Assembly: GCA_963771545.1 (NCBI GenBank)
Contig: CAVYTX010000002.1
Coordinates: forward strand, 248,001 to 312,000
DNA: 64,000 nt
Direction of reading: 5' to 3'
Source: CAKZLS01 sp963771545
GTDB taxonomy: Bacteria; Pseudomonadota; Alphaproteobacteria; Rhodospirillales; Defluviicoccaceae
This document shows, in pieces, positions 42,201 through 53,659 of the stretch. Positions within the stretch are counted from its first letter, which is position 1. Each line of letters starts with the position of its first letter. Made by a program: the position numbers and the translations under genes. The notes beneath the pieces were generated by a model that worked only from the letters and a program-made list of their open reading frames with translations, was not told the DNA's origin and searched no databases.

Positions 42201-43486
42201 TGCTCGACGCGCAGGGCCGGGAGCGGGCGCACCACCGCTTGCCGTATGGCGCGAAGTTGTTGCGCGCGGACAAGGCCGAGATCAACCGCGGTGACAAATT
42301 GGTAGCGTGGGATCCTTATACCCTGCCGATCATCACCGAGAAGGAGGGTATCGTCAATTACATGGATCTGGTGGAAGGAACCTCGATGATCGAACAGGTC
42401 GACGAAGCCACCGGCATCGCCTCCAAGGTCGTGACCGACTGGAAGCAGCAACCGAAGGGAATGGATCTCAAGCCGCGGATCACGCTCCGCAACGAGGCGG
42501 GAGACGTGGTGATGCTCGATAACGGTCTCGAGGCCCGTTACTTCCTGTCGGTGGACGCGGTTCTTTCGGTGGAGGCGGGACAGATGGTTTATGCGGGCGA
42601 TGTCCTCGCCCGCATCCCGCGCGAATCGGCCAAGACCCGGGACATCACCGGCGGCTTGCCGCGGGTCGCGGAGCTGTTCGAGGCGCGCAAACCGAAGGAT
42701 CACGCGATTATCAGCGAGATCAAGGGGCGCGTGGAGTTCGGCAAGGATTACAAGTCCAAGCGCCGGATCGTGGTGGTGCCGACCGACGCGGAGACCGATG
42801 GTGAGCCCCGGGAATATCTGATCCCCAAGGGCAAGCACATCAGCGTTCAGGAAGGCGACTACGTGGAGCCGGGCGATCCCCTTATGGACGGCAATCCCGT
42901 GCCTCACGACATTCTGCAGGTTCTGGGCGTGGAGGCGTTGGCCGCCTACCTGACCGCCGAGATCCAGGAGGTCTATCGTCTGCAGGGCGTCAAGATCAAC
43001 GATAAGCATATCGAGGTCATCGTTCGCCAGATGTTGCAGAAGGTGGAAATCACCGATCCCGGCGACACCACGTTCCTGATTGGCGAGCAAACGGACCGCA
43101 TCGAGTTCGACGAGGTCAATGACGCCGCCATCGCGGCGGGTGAGCGGCCGGCCACGGCCCTGCCGCTGTTGCAGGGAATCACCAAGGCCAGTCTGCAGAC
43201 CCGCTCGTTCATTTCGGCGGCGTCGTTCCAGGAAACCACCCGTGTGCTGACCGAGGCGGCCGTTTACGGCAAGACGGATACGCTCCAGGGGTTGAAGGAA
43301 AACGTGATCGTGGGCCGGCTCATTCCAGCGGGAACCGGGAGCGTGATGAACGACTTGCGCCGCGTGGCGGCCCGGCGCGACCAAGAGATGACGGAGCTCA
43401 AGAACCAGGAAGAGGCCATGAAGGGCATTGACGCGCCGGCGGATCCGGGGTCCGGTTCCGCCCCCGAGATTTCGGGCGTGGAGTGA
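39281..43486 (+). CDS. rpoC: RNA polymerase beta prime subunit
   Basis: 1401 aa. The N-terminal zinc ribbon has Cys70, 72, 85 and 88. The catalytic NADFDGDQMAVH places the metal-binding Asp461, 463 and 465. A second zinc site (CETRTGVCGACYG) and the trigger/bridge segments GARGSAAQMKQLAGMRGLM are present. The tail after about residue 1380 is short and acidic/Gly-Ser rich. It is transcribed with rpoB. Confidence 0.99.
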   Translation: MNELLRIFGQVGGTERFDEIQISIASPERIRSWSFGEIKKPETINYRTFKPERDGLFCARIFGPVKDYECLCGKYKRMKYKGIICEKCGVEVTLQKVRRERMGHIELASPVAHIWFMKSLPSRIGLLVDMTLKDLEKVLYFEGYVVIEPGLTPLKIRETINEEQYQKAVEEYGEDSFSVGIGAEAIREMLKAIDLEAERATLRVELKETNSEAKRKKLVKRLKLIEAFIESGARPEWMVLEVVPVIPPELRPLVPLDGGRFATSDLNDLYRRVINRNNRLKRLIELRAPEIIIRNEKRMLQESVDALFDNSRRGRPIAGASKRPLKSLSDMLKGKQGRFRQNLLGKRVDYSGRSVIVVGPELKLHECGLPKKMALELFKPFIYSKLELYGMATTIKAAKRMLEKERPEVWDILEEVIREHPVMLNRAPTLHRLGIQAFEPVLIEGKAIQLHPLVCAAFNADFDGDQMAVHVPLSLEAQLEARVLMMSTNNILSPANGKPIIVPSQDIVLGLYYVTMENEGEPGEGMIFTDVGEIHHALEAGAVSLHAKVKARYRTIDEAGKPVTLLVETTPGRMLLSEILPRNIHVPLDLVNCLLTKKEISAVIDAVYRNCGQKETVIFADRMMGMGFSYASRAGISFGKDDLVVPDTKAGLVSQTEDRVKEYEQQYMDGLITQGEKYNKVVDAWAHCTDEVADEMMKRISTTAPGEPINSVYMMAHSGARGSAAQMKQLAGMRGLMAKPSGEIIETPIISNFKEGLTVLEYFNSTHGARKGLADTALKTANSGYLTRRLVDVAQDCIIIEPDCGTTNGITVRPVVEGGEVVSSLSERVLGRSAAEDVINTVTGEVLVRAGELIDEDAAAAIEEADLELAKIRSVLTCETRTGVCGACYGRDLARGTRVNMGEAVGVIAAQSIGEPGTQLTMRTFHIGGAVQRGAEQSSIEAVADGTVSLRNCQTVQNSSGVPVIMNRNAELVVLDAQGRERAHHRLPYGAKLLRADKAEINRGDKLVAWDPYTLPIITEKEGIVNYMDLVEGTSMIEQVDEATGIASKVVTDWKQQPKGMDLKPRITLRNEAGDVVMLDNGLEARYFLSVDAVLSVEAGQMVYAGDVLARIPRESAKTRDITGGLPRVAELFEARKPKDHAIISEIKGRVEFGKDYKSKRRIVVVPTDAETDGEPREYLIPKGKHISVQEGDYVEPGDPLMDGNPVPHDILQVLGVEALAAYLTAEIQEVYRLQGVKINDKHIEVIVRQMLQKVEITDPGDTTFLIGEQTDRIEFDEVNDAAIAAGERPATALPLLQGITKASLQTRSFISAASFQETTRVLTEAAVYGKTDTLQGLKENVIVGRLIPAGTGSVMNDLRRVAARRDQEMTELKNQEEAMKGIDAPADPGSGSAPEISGVE

Positions 43487-43812
43487 CGGATTCCGCCGCC
43501 GGCGCGGCGCTCCGGACGTGGCGGCCGTATTTCGCCGGTTTGAGCGTGACGGCGGTTTGATTGCGGGTTGACGGGGTAGGTGCGCGTCCCTAGTATGCGC
43601 TCCTCTTCACAAGGGGGCTGGTGGTGGGCTGATCGGTCCAGACGCAGTGCCCCTTGAGACAAAAAAATGTTAACTGGCGCCCGCCTCCAAAGACCGGTTA
43701 GAGCGGCTTGGCGGCTGGTTTTGCGCGCTTCGCCACTGGATATGCCATTCGGCGGCGGCGCGCGGCACTAAAGGAAAGGGTGCCCGGAATCGAAGCTCCG
43801 GGCGGATCGAGA
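43487..43812 (+). promoter_or_regulatory. str operon promoter region
   Basis: 326-base gap between rpoC and rpsL. It contains TTGACG (43568-43573), a 17-base spacer and TAGTAT (43591-43596), a good sigma-70-type promoter for rpsL-rpsG-fusA-tuf. I see no clear rho-independent terminator for rpoC and no small gene. Confidence 0.7.
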
Positions 43813-44184
43813 ATGCCAACGGTAAATCAGCTCGTTCGCAAGCCGCGAAAGTCACCGCCGACGCGGAACAAGGTTCCGGCGTTGGAGGCTTCGCCCCAGA
43901 AACGCGGCGTTTGCACGCGGGTCTATACGACGACACCGAAAAAGCCGAACTCGGCGCTGCGCAAGGTCGCCCGCGTGCGGCTGACGAACGGTTTCGAGGT
44001 GACCAGCTACATTCCCGGCGAGGGTCACAACCTTCAGGAACATTCGGTCGTGCTGATCCGCGGAGGCCGCGTGAAGGATCTGCCGGGCGTGAGGTATCAC
44101 GTCATTCGCGGCACCCTCGATACACAAGGCGTTTCGGGGCGTCGTCAGCGGCGCTCCAAATACGGCGCCAAGCGGCCGAAGTAG
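43813..44184 (+). CDS. rpsL: 30S ribosomal protein S12
   Basis: 123 aa from ATG 43813 (MPTVNQLVRKPRK). The streptomycin-region segments TPKKPNSALRKVARV and LPGVRYHVIRG have the wild-type lysines, so no classical streptomycin-resistance change is visible. It monitors codon-anticodon pairing in the A site. First gene of the str operon; rpsG follows after 14 bases. Confidence 0.98.
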   Translation: MPTVNQLVRKPRKSPPTRNKVPALEASPQKRGVCTRVYTTTPKKPNSALRKVARVRLTNGFEVTSYIPGEGHNLQEHSVVLIRGGRVKDLPGVRYHVIRGTLDTQGVSGRRQRRSKYGAKRPK

Positions 44185-44198
44185 GGGATGGGTTAGTC

Positions 44199-44669
44199 AT
44201 GTCACGCCGCCGCGCCGCCGAGAAACGCGAGATCCTGCCGGACCCCAAGTATGGGGATACCATGTTGACGAAGTTCACCAATGGCCTCATGCGCGGGGGA
44301 CGAAAGTCCGCCGCCGAACGGATTATGTATGGGGCGTTGGACGTGATGGAAAAGAAGACCCGCCAAGACCCGCTGAAGCTGTTCCACGAAGCCCTGGAAA
44401 ATGTGAAGCCGATGCTCGAGGTGCGCTCGCGCCGGGTCGGGGGCGCGACCTATCAGGTGCCCATCGAGGTGCGCGCGAATCGCCGGTTGTCCCTGGCGAT
44501 CCGGTGGACCATCGACCTTTCCAGAAGACGGTCCGAAAACACGATGGTCGAGCGCCTTGCCGGCGAGCTGCTGGACGCGGCGAACGGCCGGGGCGCCGCC
44601 GTCAAGAAACGCGAAGACACTCACCGCATGGCGGAGGCCAACAAGGCCTTCTCCCATTATCGCTGGTAA
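44199..44669 (+). CDS. rpsG: 30S ribosomal protein S7
   Basis: 156 aa from ATG 44199 (MSRRRAAEKREILPDPKYG). MLTKFTNGLMRGGRKSAAER and the C-terminal THRMAEANKAFSHYRW are diagnostic. It nucleates 30S head assembly and is usually the str operon translational repressor. It is followed after 23 bases by fusA. Confidence 0.98.
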   Translation: MSRRRAAEKREILPDPKYGDTMLTKFTNGLMRGGRKSAAERIMYGALDVMEKKTRQDPLKLFHEALENVKPMLEVRSRRVGGATYQVPIEVRANRRLSLAIRWTIDLSRRRSENTMVERLAGELLDAANGRGAAVKKREDTHRMAEANKAFSHYRW

Positions 44670-44692
44670 TCCCTGGTACACGTTAGAAAACG

Positions 44693-46771
<2,079 letters not shown>

Positions 46772-46805
46772 CCAACCTCGAAGGCTAGAAGACGGAGCGA
46801 GGAAG

Positions 46806-47996
<1,191 letters not shown>

Positions 47997-48053
47997 CGGA
48001 AGGAAGGGCGGCGCCGCCATTTAGGCGGCAGGCCGGAGAATCGGGCTGAAGGC

Positions 48054-48362
48054 ATGGAAAATCAAAACATACGAATTGGCCTTAAGGCGTTCGATCATCG
48101 CGTATTGGACCAGTCCGCGCGGGAAATCGTGAACACGGCCCGGCGCACCGGAGCACAGGTCCGCGGCCCGATTCCCCTTCCGACCAAGATCGACAAGTAC
48201 ACCGTGTTGAGGTCGCCGCATATCGACAAGAAATCCCGGGAGCAGTTCGAAATTCGAACGCACAAACGGGTTCTGGATATCATCGACCCCACGCCGCAAA
48301 CCGTGGATGCACTTATGAAGCTCGATCTCGCCTCCGGCGTGGATGTCGAGATCAAGCTTTAG
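48054..48362 (+). CDS. rpsJ: 30S ribosomal protein S10
   Basis: 102 aa. IRIGLKAFDHRVLDQSAREI, GPIPLPTKI and RTHKRVLDIIDPTPQTVDALM are diagnostic. Besides its 30S role S10 is NusE, partner of NusG and NusB in antitermination. First gene of the S10 operon, 57 bases after tuf; no separate promoter was obvious. Confidence 0.98.
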   Translation: MENQNIRIGLKAFDHRVLDQSAREIVNTARRTGAQVRGPIPLPTKIDKYTVLRSPHIDKKSREQFEIRTHKRVLDIIDPTPQTVDALMKLDLASGVDVEIKL

Positions 48363-48374
48363 GAACCGCCTGAA

Positions 48375-49193
48375 ATGCGAACCGAACTCATTGCCCAAAA
48401 GCTTGGCATGTCGCGTGTCTTCAAGGAAACCGGCGCCCACGTGCCCGTTACCGTGTTGAAGGTCGATAGCTGCCAGGTGGTCGCCAACCGCACCGAGGAG
48501 TCGAACGGCTACACGGCCGTACAACTCGGCGTCGGGAAGGCCAAGGTGAAGAACGTCACCAAGCCCGAACGCGGTCATTTCGCCAAGGCCAAGGTCGAGC
48601 CCAAGCGGAAACTGGCTGAATTCCGGGTGAGCGCCGATGCGCTGATCGACGTGGGCGCCGAGCTGTCCGTCGAGCACTTCGTGCCGGGGCAGTTCGTGGA
48701 CGCCACCGGCATGTCCATCGGCAAGGGGTTCGCGGGCGGCATGAAACGGCACGGTTTCTCCGGCCTCAGGGCCACTCACGGTGTTTCGGTCAGTCATAGA
48801 AGCCTTGGCTCCACCGGCCAGTGTCAGGACCCCGGCCGGGTGTTCAAGGGCAAGAAAATGGCCGGGCACATGGGGGATCGCCAAGTGACCACCCAGAACC
48901 TCGAGGTGGTCGAGACCGACGCGCAGCGCGGGCTCATCCTGATCAAGGGAGCGATCCCCGGCGCCAAGGGCGGCTATATCCTGCTTAAGGACGCAGTGAA
49001 AAAGGCGCGTCCGGAGGGCGTTCCGTTTCCCGCGGCTGTCTTGAGCGCTCCCGCGTCCGAGCAGCCGGTCCCCGATGCCGCGCCCGCCGATGAGGTGGCG
49101 CCGGTGGTCGTGGCCGAAGGGGCGGGCGAAAACGGGAGCGACCCATCGGAGCCGGCCCAGGGCTCCGAGCCAACCGGCGAGAGCAAGGAATAG
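48375..49193 (+). CDS. rplC: 50S ribosomal protein L3 with acidic C-terminal tail
   Basis: 272 aa. The conserved core includes LIAQKLGMSRVF, the loop with GSTGQCQDPGRVFKGKKMAG and QNLEVVETD. Residues from about 221 form a roughly 50-residue tail rich in Ala, Pro, Glu and Ser, absent from E. coli L3 (209 aa). Tails of this type occur in some alphaproteobacteria. The loop reaches the peptidyl transferase centre; the tail should lie on the surface. Confidence 0.97.
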   Translation: MRTELIAQKLGMSRVFKETGAHVPVTVLKVDSCQVVANRTEESNGYTAVQLGVGKAKVKNVTKPERGHFAKAKVEPKRKLAEFRVSADALIDVGAELSVEHFVPGQFVDATGMSIGKGFAGGMKRHGFSGLRATHGVSVSHRSLGSTGQCQDPGRVFKGKKMAGHMGDRQVTTQNLEVVETDAQRGLILIKGAIPGAKGGYILLKDAVKKARPEGVPFPAAVLSAPASEQPVPDAAPADEVAPVVVAEGAGENGSDPSEPAQGSEPTGESKE

Positions 49194-49199
49194 GCCTCC

Positions 49200-49820
49200 A
49201 TGCAGTGCGACGTGGTCAACCTCGACAACGAAAAGGTCGGCACCATCGACCTGGCGGACGCCGTGTTCGGCGTGGACGTGAGGCCCGACATCCTCGCGCG
49301 CGCCGTCAAGTGGCAGCTGGCGAGACGCCGGGCCGGGACCCACAAGACCAAGAGCCGTCACGAGGTGTCCGGTACGTCCAAGAAGCCGTTCCGGCAGAAA
49401 GGAACGGGCCGCGCCCGTCAGGGGTCGTTGAAGGGGCCGCATCAGCGCGGCGGCGGGGTGGCTTTCGGCCCGCTCCCGCGCGACCATGCTCATGATTTGC
49501 CGAAGAAGGTGCGCAAACTGGCGTTGAGATCGGCGTTGTCGGCCAAACGGGAAGCCGGCGAGCTTGTCGTCATCGAAACGGCCGAGCTGCCGGAGCCCAA
49601 GACCAAGGCGTTGGCCCAAAGCGCCGCGAAGCTGGGGTGGCGCGGCGCGCTGGTGATCGACGGAGAGGCGTTCGACGTCAATTTTTCCCGCGCCGCGAAG
49701 AACATCGGCGGACTTGATCTTCTGCCGTCGCGCGGCGCCAACGTTTACGACATTCTGCGTCACAAGCAGTTGGTCCTGACCCGGGCCGCGGTGGAGCAGT
49801 TGGTGGATCGGTTGTCATGA
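49200..49820 (+). CDS. rplD: 50S ribosomal protein L4
   Basis: 206 aa. The extended loop KKPFRQKGTGRARQGSLKGP lines the exit tunnel; GPLPRDHAHDLPKKVRKLAL follows. L4 is the autogenous repressor of the S10 operon in gamma-proteobacteria. Its stop overlaps the rplW start by four bases (ATGA), indicating translational coupling. Confidence 0.97.
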   Translation: MQCDVVNLDNEKVGTIDLADAVFGVDVRPDILARAVKWQLARRRAGTHKTKSRHEVSGTSKKPFRQKGTGRARQGSLKGPHQRGGGVAFGPLPRDHAHDLPKKVRKLALRSALSAKREAGELVVIETAELPEPKTKALAQSAAKLGWRGALVIDGEAFDVNFSRAAKNIGGLDLLPSRGANVYDILRHKQLVLTRAAVEQLVDRLS

Positions 49821-50143
49821 ATAAGCCTCGTCCGAAACAGACCGTGACCGTCAGCGCCCAGCGCAAGTTCGAGGTGCTGCGCCGGCCGGTGATCACCGAA
49901 AAGGCGACGTTGCTGAGCGCGTTCAATCAGGTGACGTTCGTCGTGGCGCCGGACGCCACCAAGCCGGAAATCAAGGCGGCGGTGGAGGACCTTTTCAAGG
50001 TCAAGGTCAAGGCCGTGAATACGATCCGCCAAAAGGGCAAGGTCAAGCGGTTCCGCGGCCGGAAAGGCACGCGAGTGGATACCAAGAAAGCCGTCGTGAC
50101 CCTCGCCGAGGGCCATTCCATCGACATCACCACCGGCGTGTAG
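49817..50143 (+). CDS. rplW: 50S ribosomal protein L23
   Basis: 108 aa. Core EVLRRPVITEKATLLSAFNQ and VKAVNTIRQKGKVKRFRGRKG. It sits at the tunnel exit and docks trigger factor and SRP. Coupled to rplD by a 4-base overlap; rplB starts 9 bases downstream. Confidence 0.97.
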   Translation: MNKPRPKQTVTVSAQRKFEVLRRPVITEKATLLSAFNQVTFVVAPDATKPEIKAAVEDLFKVKVKAVNTIRQKGKVKRFRGRKGTRVDTKKAVVTLAEGHSIDITTGV

Positions 50144-50152
50144 AGGGCGGGC

Positions 50153-50983
50153 ATGGCACTTAAGCAATATAAACCGACGACCCCGGGACAACGCGGGCTG
50201 GTCCTGGTCGATCGTTCGGCCCTTTGGAAGGGCAAACCCGAGAGGTCCTTGACCGAGGGCTTGCACACCAAGGGCGGCCGCAACAACACCGGCCGCATTA
50301 CGGCCCGGCGCCGGGGCGGCCGGCACAAGCGCCGCTACCGGATCGTCGATTTCAAGCGCAACAAGTTCGACGTGCCCGCCACGGTGGAGCGGTTCGAGTA
50401 TGACCCGAACCGGACGGCGTTTATCGCCTTGGTCCGTTACGAGGATGGCGAACTGGCCTACATTCTGGCGCCCCAGCGGCTCGAAGTGGGCGATACGGTA
50501 ACGGCCGGCCGCGGCGTCGACATCAAGCCCGGCAATGCATTGCCGCTGCAGAGTATCCCGGTCGGCACCATCATTCACAACGTGGAGATGAAGATCGGAA
50601 AAGGCGGCCAGATCGCCCGCTCCGCCGGGACCTACGCTCAGATTATCGGCAAGGATCAGGGCTACGCGCAGCTGCGGTTGAATTCAGGCGAGCTGCGGAT
50701 GGTTCGCGCCGAGTGCATGGCGACCGTTGGAGCGGTTTCCAACCCGGATCAGCAGAACATCAAGCTTGGCAAGGCGGGACGGAAGCGCTGGCTGGGCAAG
50801 AGGCCGTCGGTGCGCGGTGTCGCCATGAACCCCATCGATCACCCCCACGGCGGCGGTGAAGGAAAGACGTCCGGAGGCCGCCATCCGGTGACCCCTTGGG
50901 GCATGCCCACCAAGGGCAAGCGTACGCGTAGCAACAAGAAGACCGACTCGCTGATCATGCGGCGTCGTCACAGAGCCAAATAG
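50153..50983 (+). CDS. rplB: 50S ribosomal protein L2
   Basis: 276 aa, standard length. LKQYKPTTPGQRGLVLVDRS, the RRRGGRHKRRYR segment and the C-terminal RGVAMNPIDHPHGGGEGKT with the conserved His near the peptidyl transferase centre are all present. It bridges the subunits. Confidence 0.99.
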   Translation: MALKQYKPTTPGQRGLVLVDRSALWKGKPERSLTEGLHTKGGRNNTGRITARRRGGRHKRRYRIVDFKRNKFDVPATVERFEYDPNRTAFIALVRYEDGELAYILAPQRLEVGDTVTAGRGVDIKPGNALPLQSIPVGTIIHNVEMKIGKGGQIARSAGTYAQIIGKDQGYAQLRLNSGELRMVRAECMATVGAVSNPDQQNIKLGKAGRKRWLGKRPSVRGVAMNPIDHPHGGGEGKTSGGRHPVTPWGMPTKGKRTRSNKKTDSLIMRRRHRAK

Positions 50984-51001
50984 TAGGAAGGAGTTCCAAG
51001 G

Positions 51002-51280
51002 GTGCCCCGTTCCGTTTGGAAAGGACCTTTTGTCGACGGTTACCTGCTCAAGAAGGCGGAGAAGGTGCGCGCGTCGAGACGCAGCGAGGTCATCCGGACC
51101 TGGTCTCGACGTTCGACGATCCTGCCGCAATTCGTCGGCTTGACATTCGGCGTGCACAACGGGCGCAAGTTCGTCCCGGTGATGGTCACGGAGGATATGA
51201 TCGGTCACAAGTTCGGCGAGTTTTCGCCGACCCGGACCTTTTTCGGCCACGCCGGCGACAAGAAGGCGAGGAGAGGTTAG
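51002..51280 (+). CDS. rpsS: 30S ribosomal protein S19
   Basis: 92 aa from GTG 51002 after GGAAGGAG. PRSVWKGPFVDGYLLKKAEK, IRTWSRRSTILPQFVGLTFG and GHKFGEFSPTRTFFGHAGDK are diagnostic. It binds the 30S head near S13. rplV starts two bases after its stop. Confidence 0.98.
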   Translation: MPRSVWKGPFVDGYLLKKAEKVRASRRSEVIRTWSRRSTILPQFVGLTFGVHNGRKFVPVMVTEDMIGHKFGEFSPTRTFFGHAGDKKARRG

Positions 51281-51282
51281 TC

Positions 51283-51663
51283 ATGGGCAAGAGTGCCGCG
51301 CAAAGAGCGCTTGCCGACAACGAGGCCATGGCGTTCGCGCGCCAGCTTCGGACCAGTCCGCAGAAGCTCAACGAGGTGGCGGCCAGCATTCGCGGTTTGA
51401 ATTGCGAGTTGGCGCTGGCCGAGCTTCAGTTCTCGCACCGGCGCATCGCCGGCGACGTGCGCAAGGTTCTGCAGGCGGCGATCGCCAATGCCGAAAACAA
51501 CCATCAGCTCGACGTCGACCGCCTGTTCGTGGCCGAGGCGACGGTTGGCAAGGCGATGGTGATGAAGCGGTGGAAAGCGCGCGCGCGTGGCCGGGTTGGA
51601 CGCATTCAAAAGTTTTTCAGCAACCTGCGTGTCGTGGTGCGTGAGCGAGAGGAAATCGAGTAA
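51283..51663 (+). CDS. rplV: 50S ribosomal protein L22
   Basis: 126 aa from ATG 51283. The globular part (LRTSPQKLNEVAASIRGLN, LQAAIANAENNHQLDVDRL) and the tunnel-lining hairpin (MKRWKARARGRVGRIQKFFS) are intact. Its stop shares one base with the rpsC start (TAATG). Confidence 0.97.
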   Translation: MGKSAAQRALADNEAMAFARQLRTSPQKLNEVAASIRGLNCELALAELQFSHRRIAGDVRKVLQAAIANAENNHQLDVDRLFVAEATVGKAMVMKRWKARARGRVGRIQKFFSNLRVVVREREEIE

Positions 51664-52340
51664 TGGGGCAGAAGGTCAATCCCATCGGGCTTCGGCTTGG
51701 CATCAATCGAACGTGGGACTCGCGCTGGTACGCGGGCAAGAACTACGCGTCGTTGCTCCACGAGGACATGAAGATTCGGAACTTCGTCCGCAAGCGCCTG
51801 GCGCAGGCGGGGGTGTCGCGGGTGGTCATCGAGCGGCCGGCGAGGAAGGCGCGGGTGACCGTCCATACCGCCCGGCCGGGGGTGGTGATCGGCAAGAAGG
51901 GCGCCGATATCGAGAAGCTTCGCCAGGAGCTCGCGAAGATCACCAAGTCCGACGTTCACGTCAATATCGTCGAGGTCCGCAAGCCGGAGATCGACGCGCA
52001 GCTGGTCGCGGAGAATATCGCGCAACAATTGGAAAGGCGGGTCTCTTCGCGCCGGGCGATGAAGCGGGCGGTGCAGTCGGCGATGCGGCTTGGCGCCCAG
52101 GGCATTCGGATCAATTGCGGCGGCCGGCTCGGCGGCGCGGAGATCGCGCGGACCGTGTGGTACCGGGAGGGGCGGGTGCCTCTCCATACGCTGCGCGCCC
52201 ACGTCGATTATGGAATGGCGGAAGCCAAGACGACATATGGGATCTGCGGCGTGAAGGTTTGGATCTACAAGGGCGATATCCTGGCCCATGACCCGATGGC
52301 GATGGACAAGCGCGCCATGGAATCGCAAACGGGGCGTTAG
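51663..52340 (+). CDS. rpsC: 30S ribosomal protein S3
   Basis: 225 aa. GQKVNPIGLRLGINRTWDSR opens the protein; the KH domain shows VTVHTARPGVVIGKKGADIE, and the C-terminal domain RRAMKRAVQSAMRLGAQGI. It lies at the mRNA entry tunnel and has helicase-type activity. One-base overlap with rplV. Confidence 0.98.
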   Translation: MGQKVNPIGLRLGINRTWDSRWYAGKNYASLLHEDMKIRNFVRKRLAQAGVSRVVIERPARKARVTVHTARPGVVIGKKGADIEKLRQELAKITKSDVHVNIVEVRKPEIDAQLVAENIAQQLERRVSSRRAMKRAVQSAMRLGAQGIRINCGGRLGGAEIARTVWYREGRVPLHTLRAHVDYGMAEAKTTYGICGVKVWIYKGDILAHDPMAMDKRAMESQTGR

Positions 52341-52378
52341 GTCCTTGGCGCCATTGACAATGAAAACGGCATAGAATC

Positions 52379-52798
52379 ATGCTCAGTCCGAAACGTATGA
52401 AGTTCCGAAAGCGCCACAAGGGCCGTATTCACGGTATGGCCAAGGGCGCGACCGAACTCAATTTTGGCGCCTATGGCCTGAAGGCGACGACGCCCGAGCG
52501 GGTGACGGCCCGGCAGATCGAGGCCGCGCGCCGCGCGATGACCCGGCACATGCGTCGCGCCGGACGGGTATGGATCCGCTTGTTTCCGGATGTCCCGGTC
52601 AGCTCGAAGCCGGCCGAGGTGCGCATGGGCGGCGGCAAGGGATCTCCCGAGTACTGGGTGTGCAAGGTGAAGCCTGGTCGCATCATGTTCGAAGTCGATG
52701 GCGTTCCCGCAGTGGTTGCCAGGGAAGCGTTTCGACTGGCCGCGGCCAAACTGCCAGTGCGGACGCGGTTCGTGTCGCGGGCCGGCGAGGAGGACTGA
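52379..52798 (+). CDS. rplP: 50S ribosomal protein L16
   Basis: 139 aa. LSPKRMKFRKRHKGRIHGMA, ARRAMTRHMRRAGRVWIRLF and MGGGKGSPEYWVCKVKPGRI are diagnostic. It contributes to the A-site and peptidyl transferase region and is the known target of YcfD-type hydroxylases; a YcfD-like gene is present at 27688-28887. Confidence 0.98.
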   Translation: MLSPKRMKFRKRHKGRIHGMAKGATELNFGAYGLKATTPERVTARQIEAARRAMTRHMRRAGRVWIRLFPDVPVSSKPAEVRMGGGKGSPEYWVCKVKPGRIMFEVDGVPAVVAREAFRLAAAKLPVRTRFVSRAGEED

Positions 52799-52802
52799 AA
52801 CG

Positions 52803-53012
52803 ATGAAGGCGGCGGACATTCGGGCGAAAACGGACGATCAGCTCAAGGACGAGCTGATGGCGCTGAAGAAGGAGGCGTTCAATCTTCGTTTTCAAACGGC
52901 CAGCGGTCAGTTGGAGAACACGGCTCGCAAGCGTCAGGTTCGCCGGACGATTGCCGGTATTAAGACCATTCTTGGAGAGCGCCAGCGCCAGTCGAGCGCG
53001 GCGAAGGCCTGA
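52803..53012 (+). CDS. rpmC: 50S ribosomal protein L29
   Basis: 69 aa from ATG 52803 (MKAADIRAKTDDQLKDELMA). Two-helix protein; LKKEAFNLRFQTASGQLEN and the RRTIAGIKTILGERQ helix are typical. It lies by the tunnel exit beside L23. Four bases after rplP. Confidence 0.96.
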   Translation: MKAADIRAKTDDQLKDELMALKKEAFNLRFQTASGQLENTARKRQVRRTIAGIKTILGERQRQSSAAKA

Positions 53013-53022
53013 CGGGGGAGAG

Positions 53023-53259
53023 ATGCCCAGACGAGTAATGCAAGGGATCGTGGTGAGCGACAAGGCGGACAAGACCGTTGTGGTCAGGGTCGAGCGCCGG
53101 GTCATGCACCCGCTCTATAAGAAGTTCATCCGCCGGTCGAAGAAATACGCGGCTCACGATGAAACCAACGCCCTCAAGACCGGGGACGTTTGCCGAATTC
53201 GCGAGTGCCGGCCGATATCGAAGCGTAAATGTTGGGAAGTGGTCGCGGAAAACGGTTAG
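53023..53259 (+). CDS. rpsQ: 30S ribosomal protein S17
   Basis: 78 aa from ATG 53023 with GGGGGAGAG upstream. OB-fold protein: MQGIVVSDKADKTVVVRVER, KYAAHDETNALKTGDVCRI and ECRPISKRKCWEVV. An early 16S rRNA binder. Last gene of the S10 operon. Confidence 0.97.
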   Translation: MPRRVMQGIVVSDKADKTVVVRVERRVMHPLYKKFIRRSKKYAAHDETNALKTGDVCRIRECRPISKRKCWEVVAENG

Positions 53260-53290
53260 CGCCGTCGCTCGACCGGAAGGATAAACCACG

Positions 53291-53659
53291 ATGATCCAAG
53301 TGGAGTCGAACCTGGACGTTGCCGATAACTCCGGCGCGCGCCGGGTGCAGTGCATCAAGGTTCTCGGCGGCTCGAAGCGCCGGTTCGCCGGCGTCGGCGA
53401 CGTGATCGTCGTGTCGGTCAAGGACGCCATCCCGCGCGGCCGGGTCAAGAAGGGCGATGTTCTGCAGGCCGTGGTCGTTCGGACGGCGAAGGACACGCGT
53501 CGCGGCGATGGCTCGGCGATCCGGTTCGACCGCAACGCGGCGGTCCTGATCAACAAGCAGGGCGAGCCCATCGGCACGCGTATCTTCGGGCCGGTCACCC
53601 GCGAGCTTCGCACCCGAGGCTACATGAAGATCATTTCGCTGGCGCCGGAGGTGCTGTGA
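53291..53659 (+). CDS. rplN: 50S ribosomal protein L14
   Basis: 122 aa. MIQVESNLDVADNSGARRVQ and RGDGSAIRFDRNAAVLINKQ are diagnostic. First gene of the spc operon, which in E. coli carries S8-controlled expression. Its TGA overlaps the rplX ATG by one base (TGATG). Confidence 0.98.
   Translation: MIQVESNLDVADNSGARRVQCIKVLGGSKRRFAGVGDVIVVSVKDAIPRGRVKKGDVLQAVVVRTAKDTRRGDGSAIRFDRNAAVLINKQGEPIGTRIFGPVTRELRTRGYMKIISLAPEVL

Noticed and set aside
41174..43384. 736-aa antisense frame over rpoC
   Set aside because: Shadow of rpoC third-position G+C; no start context or domain.
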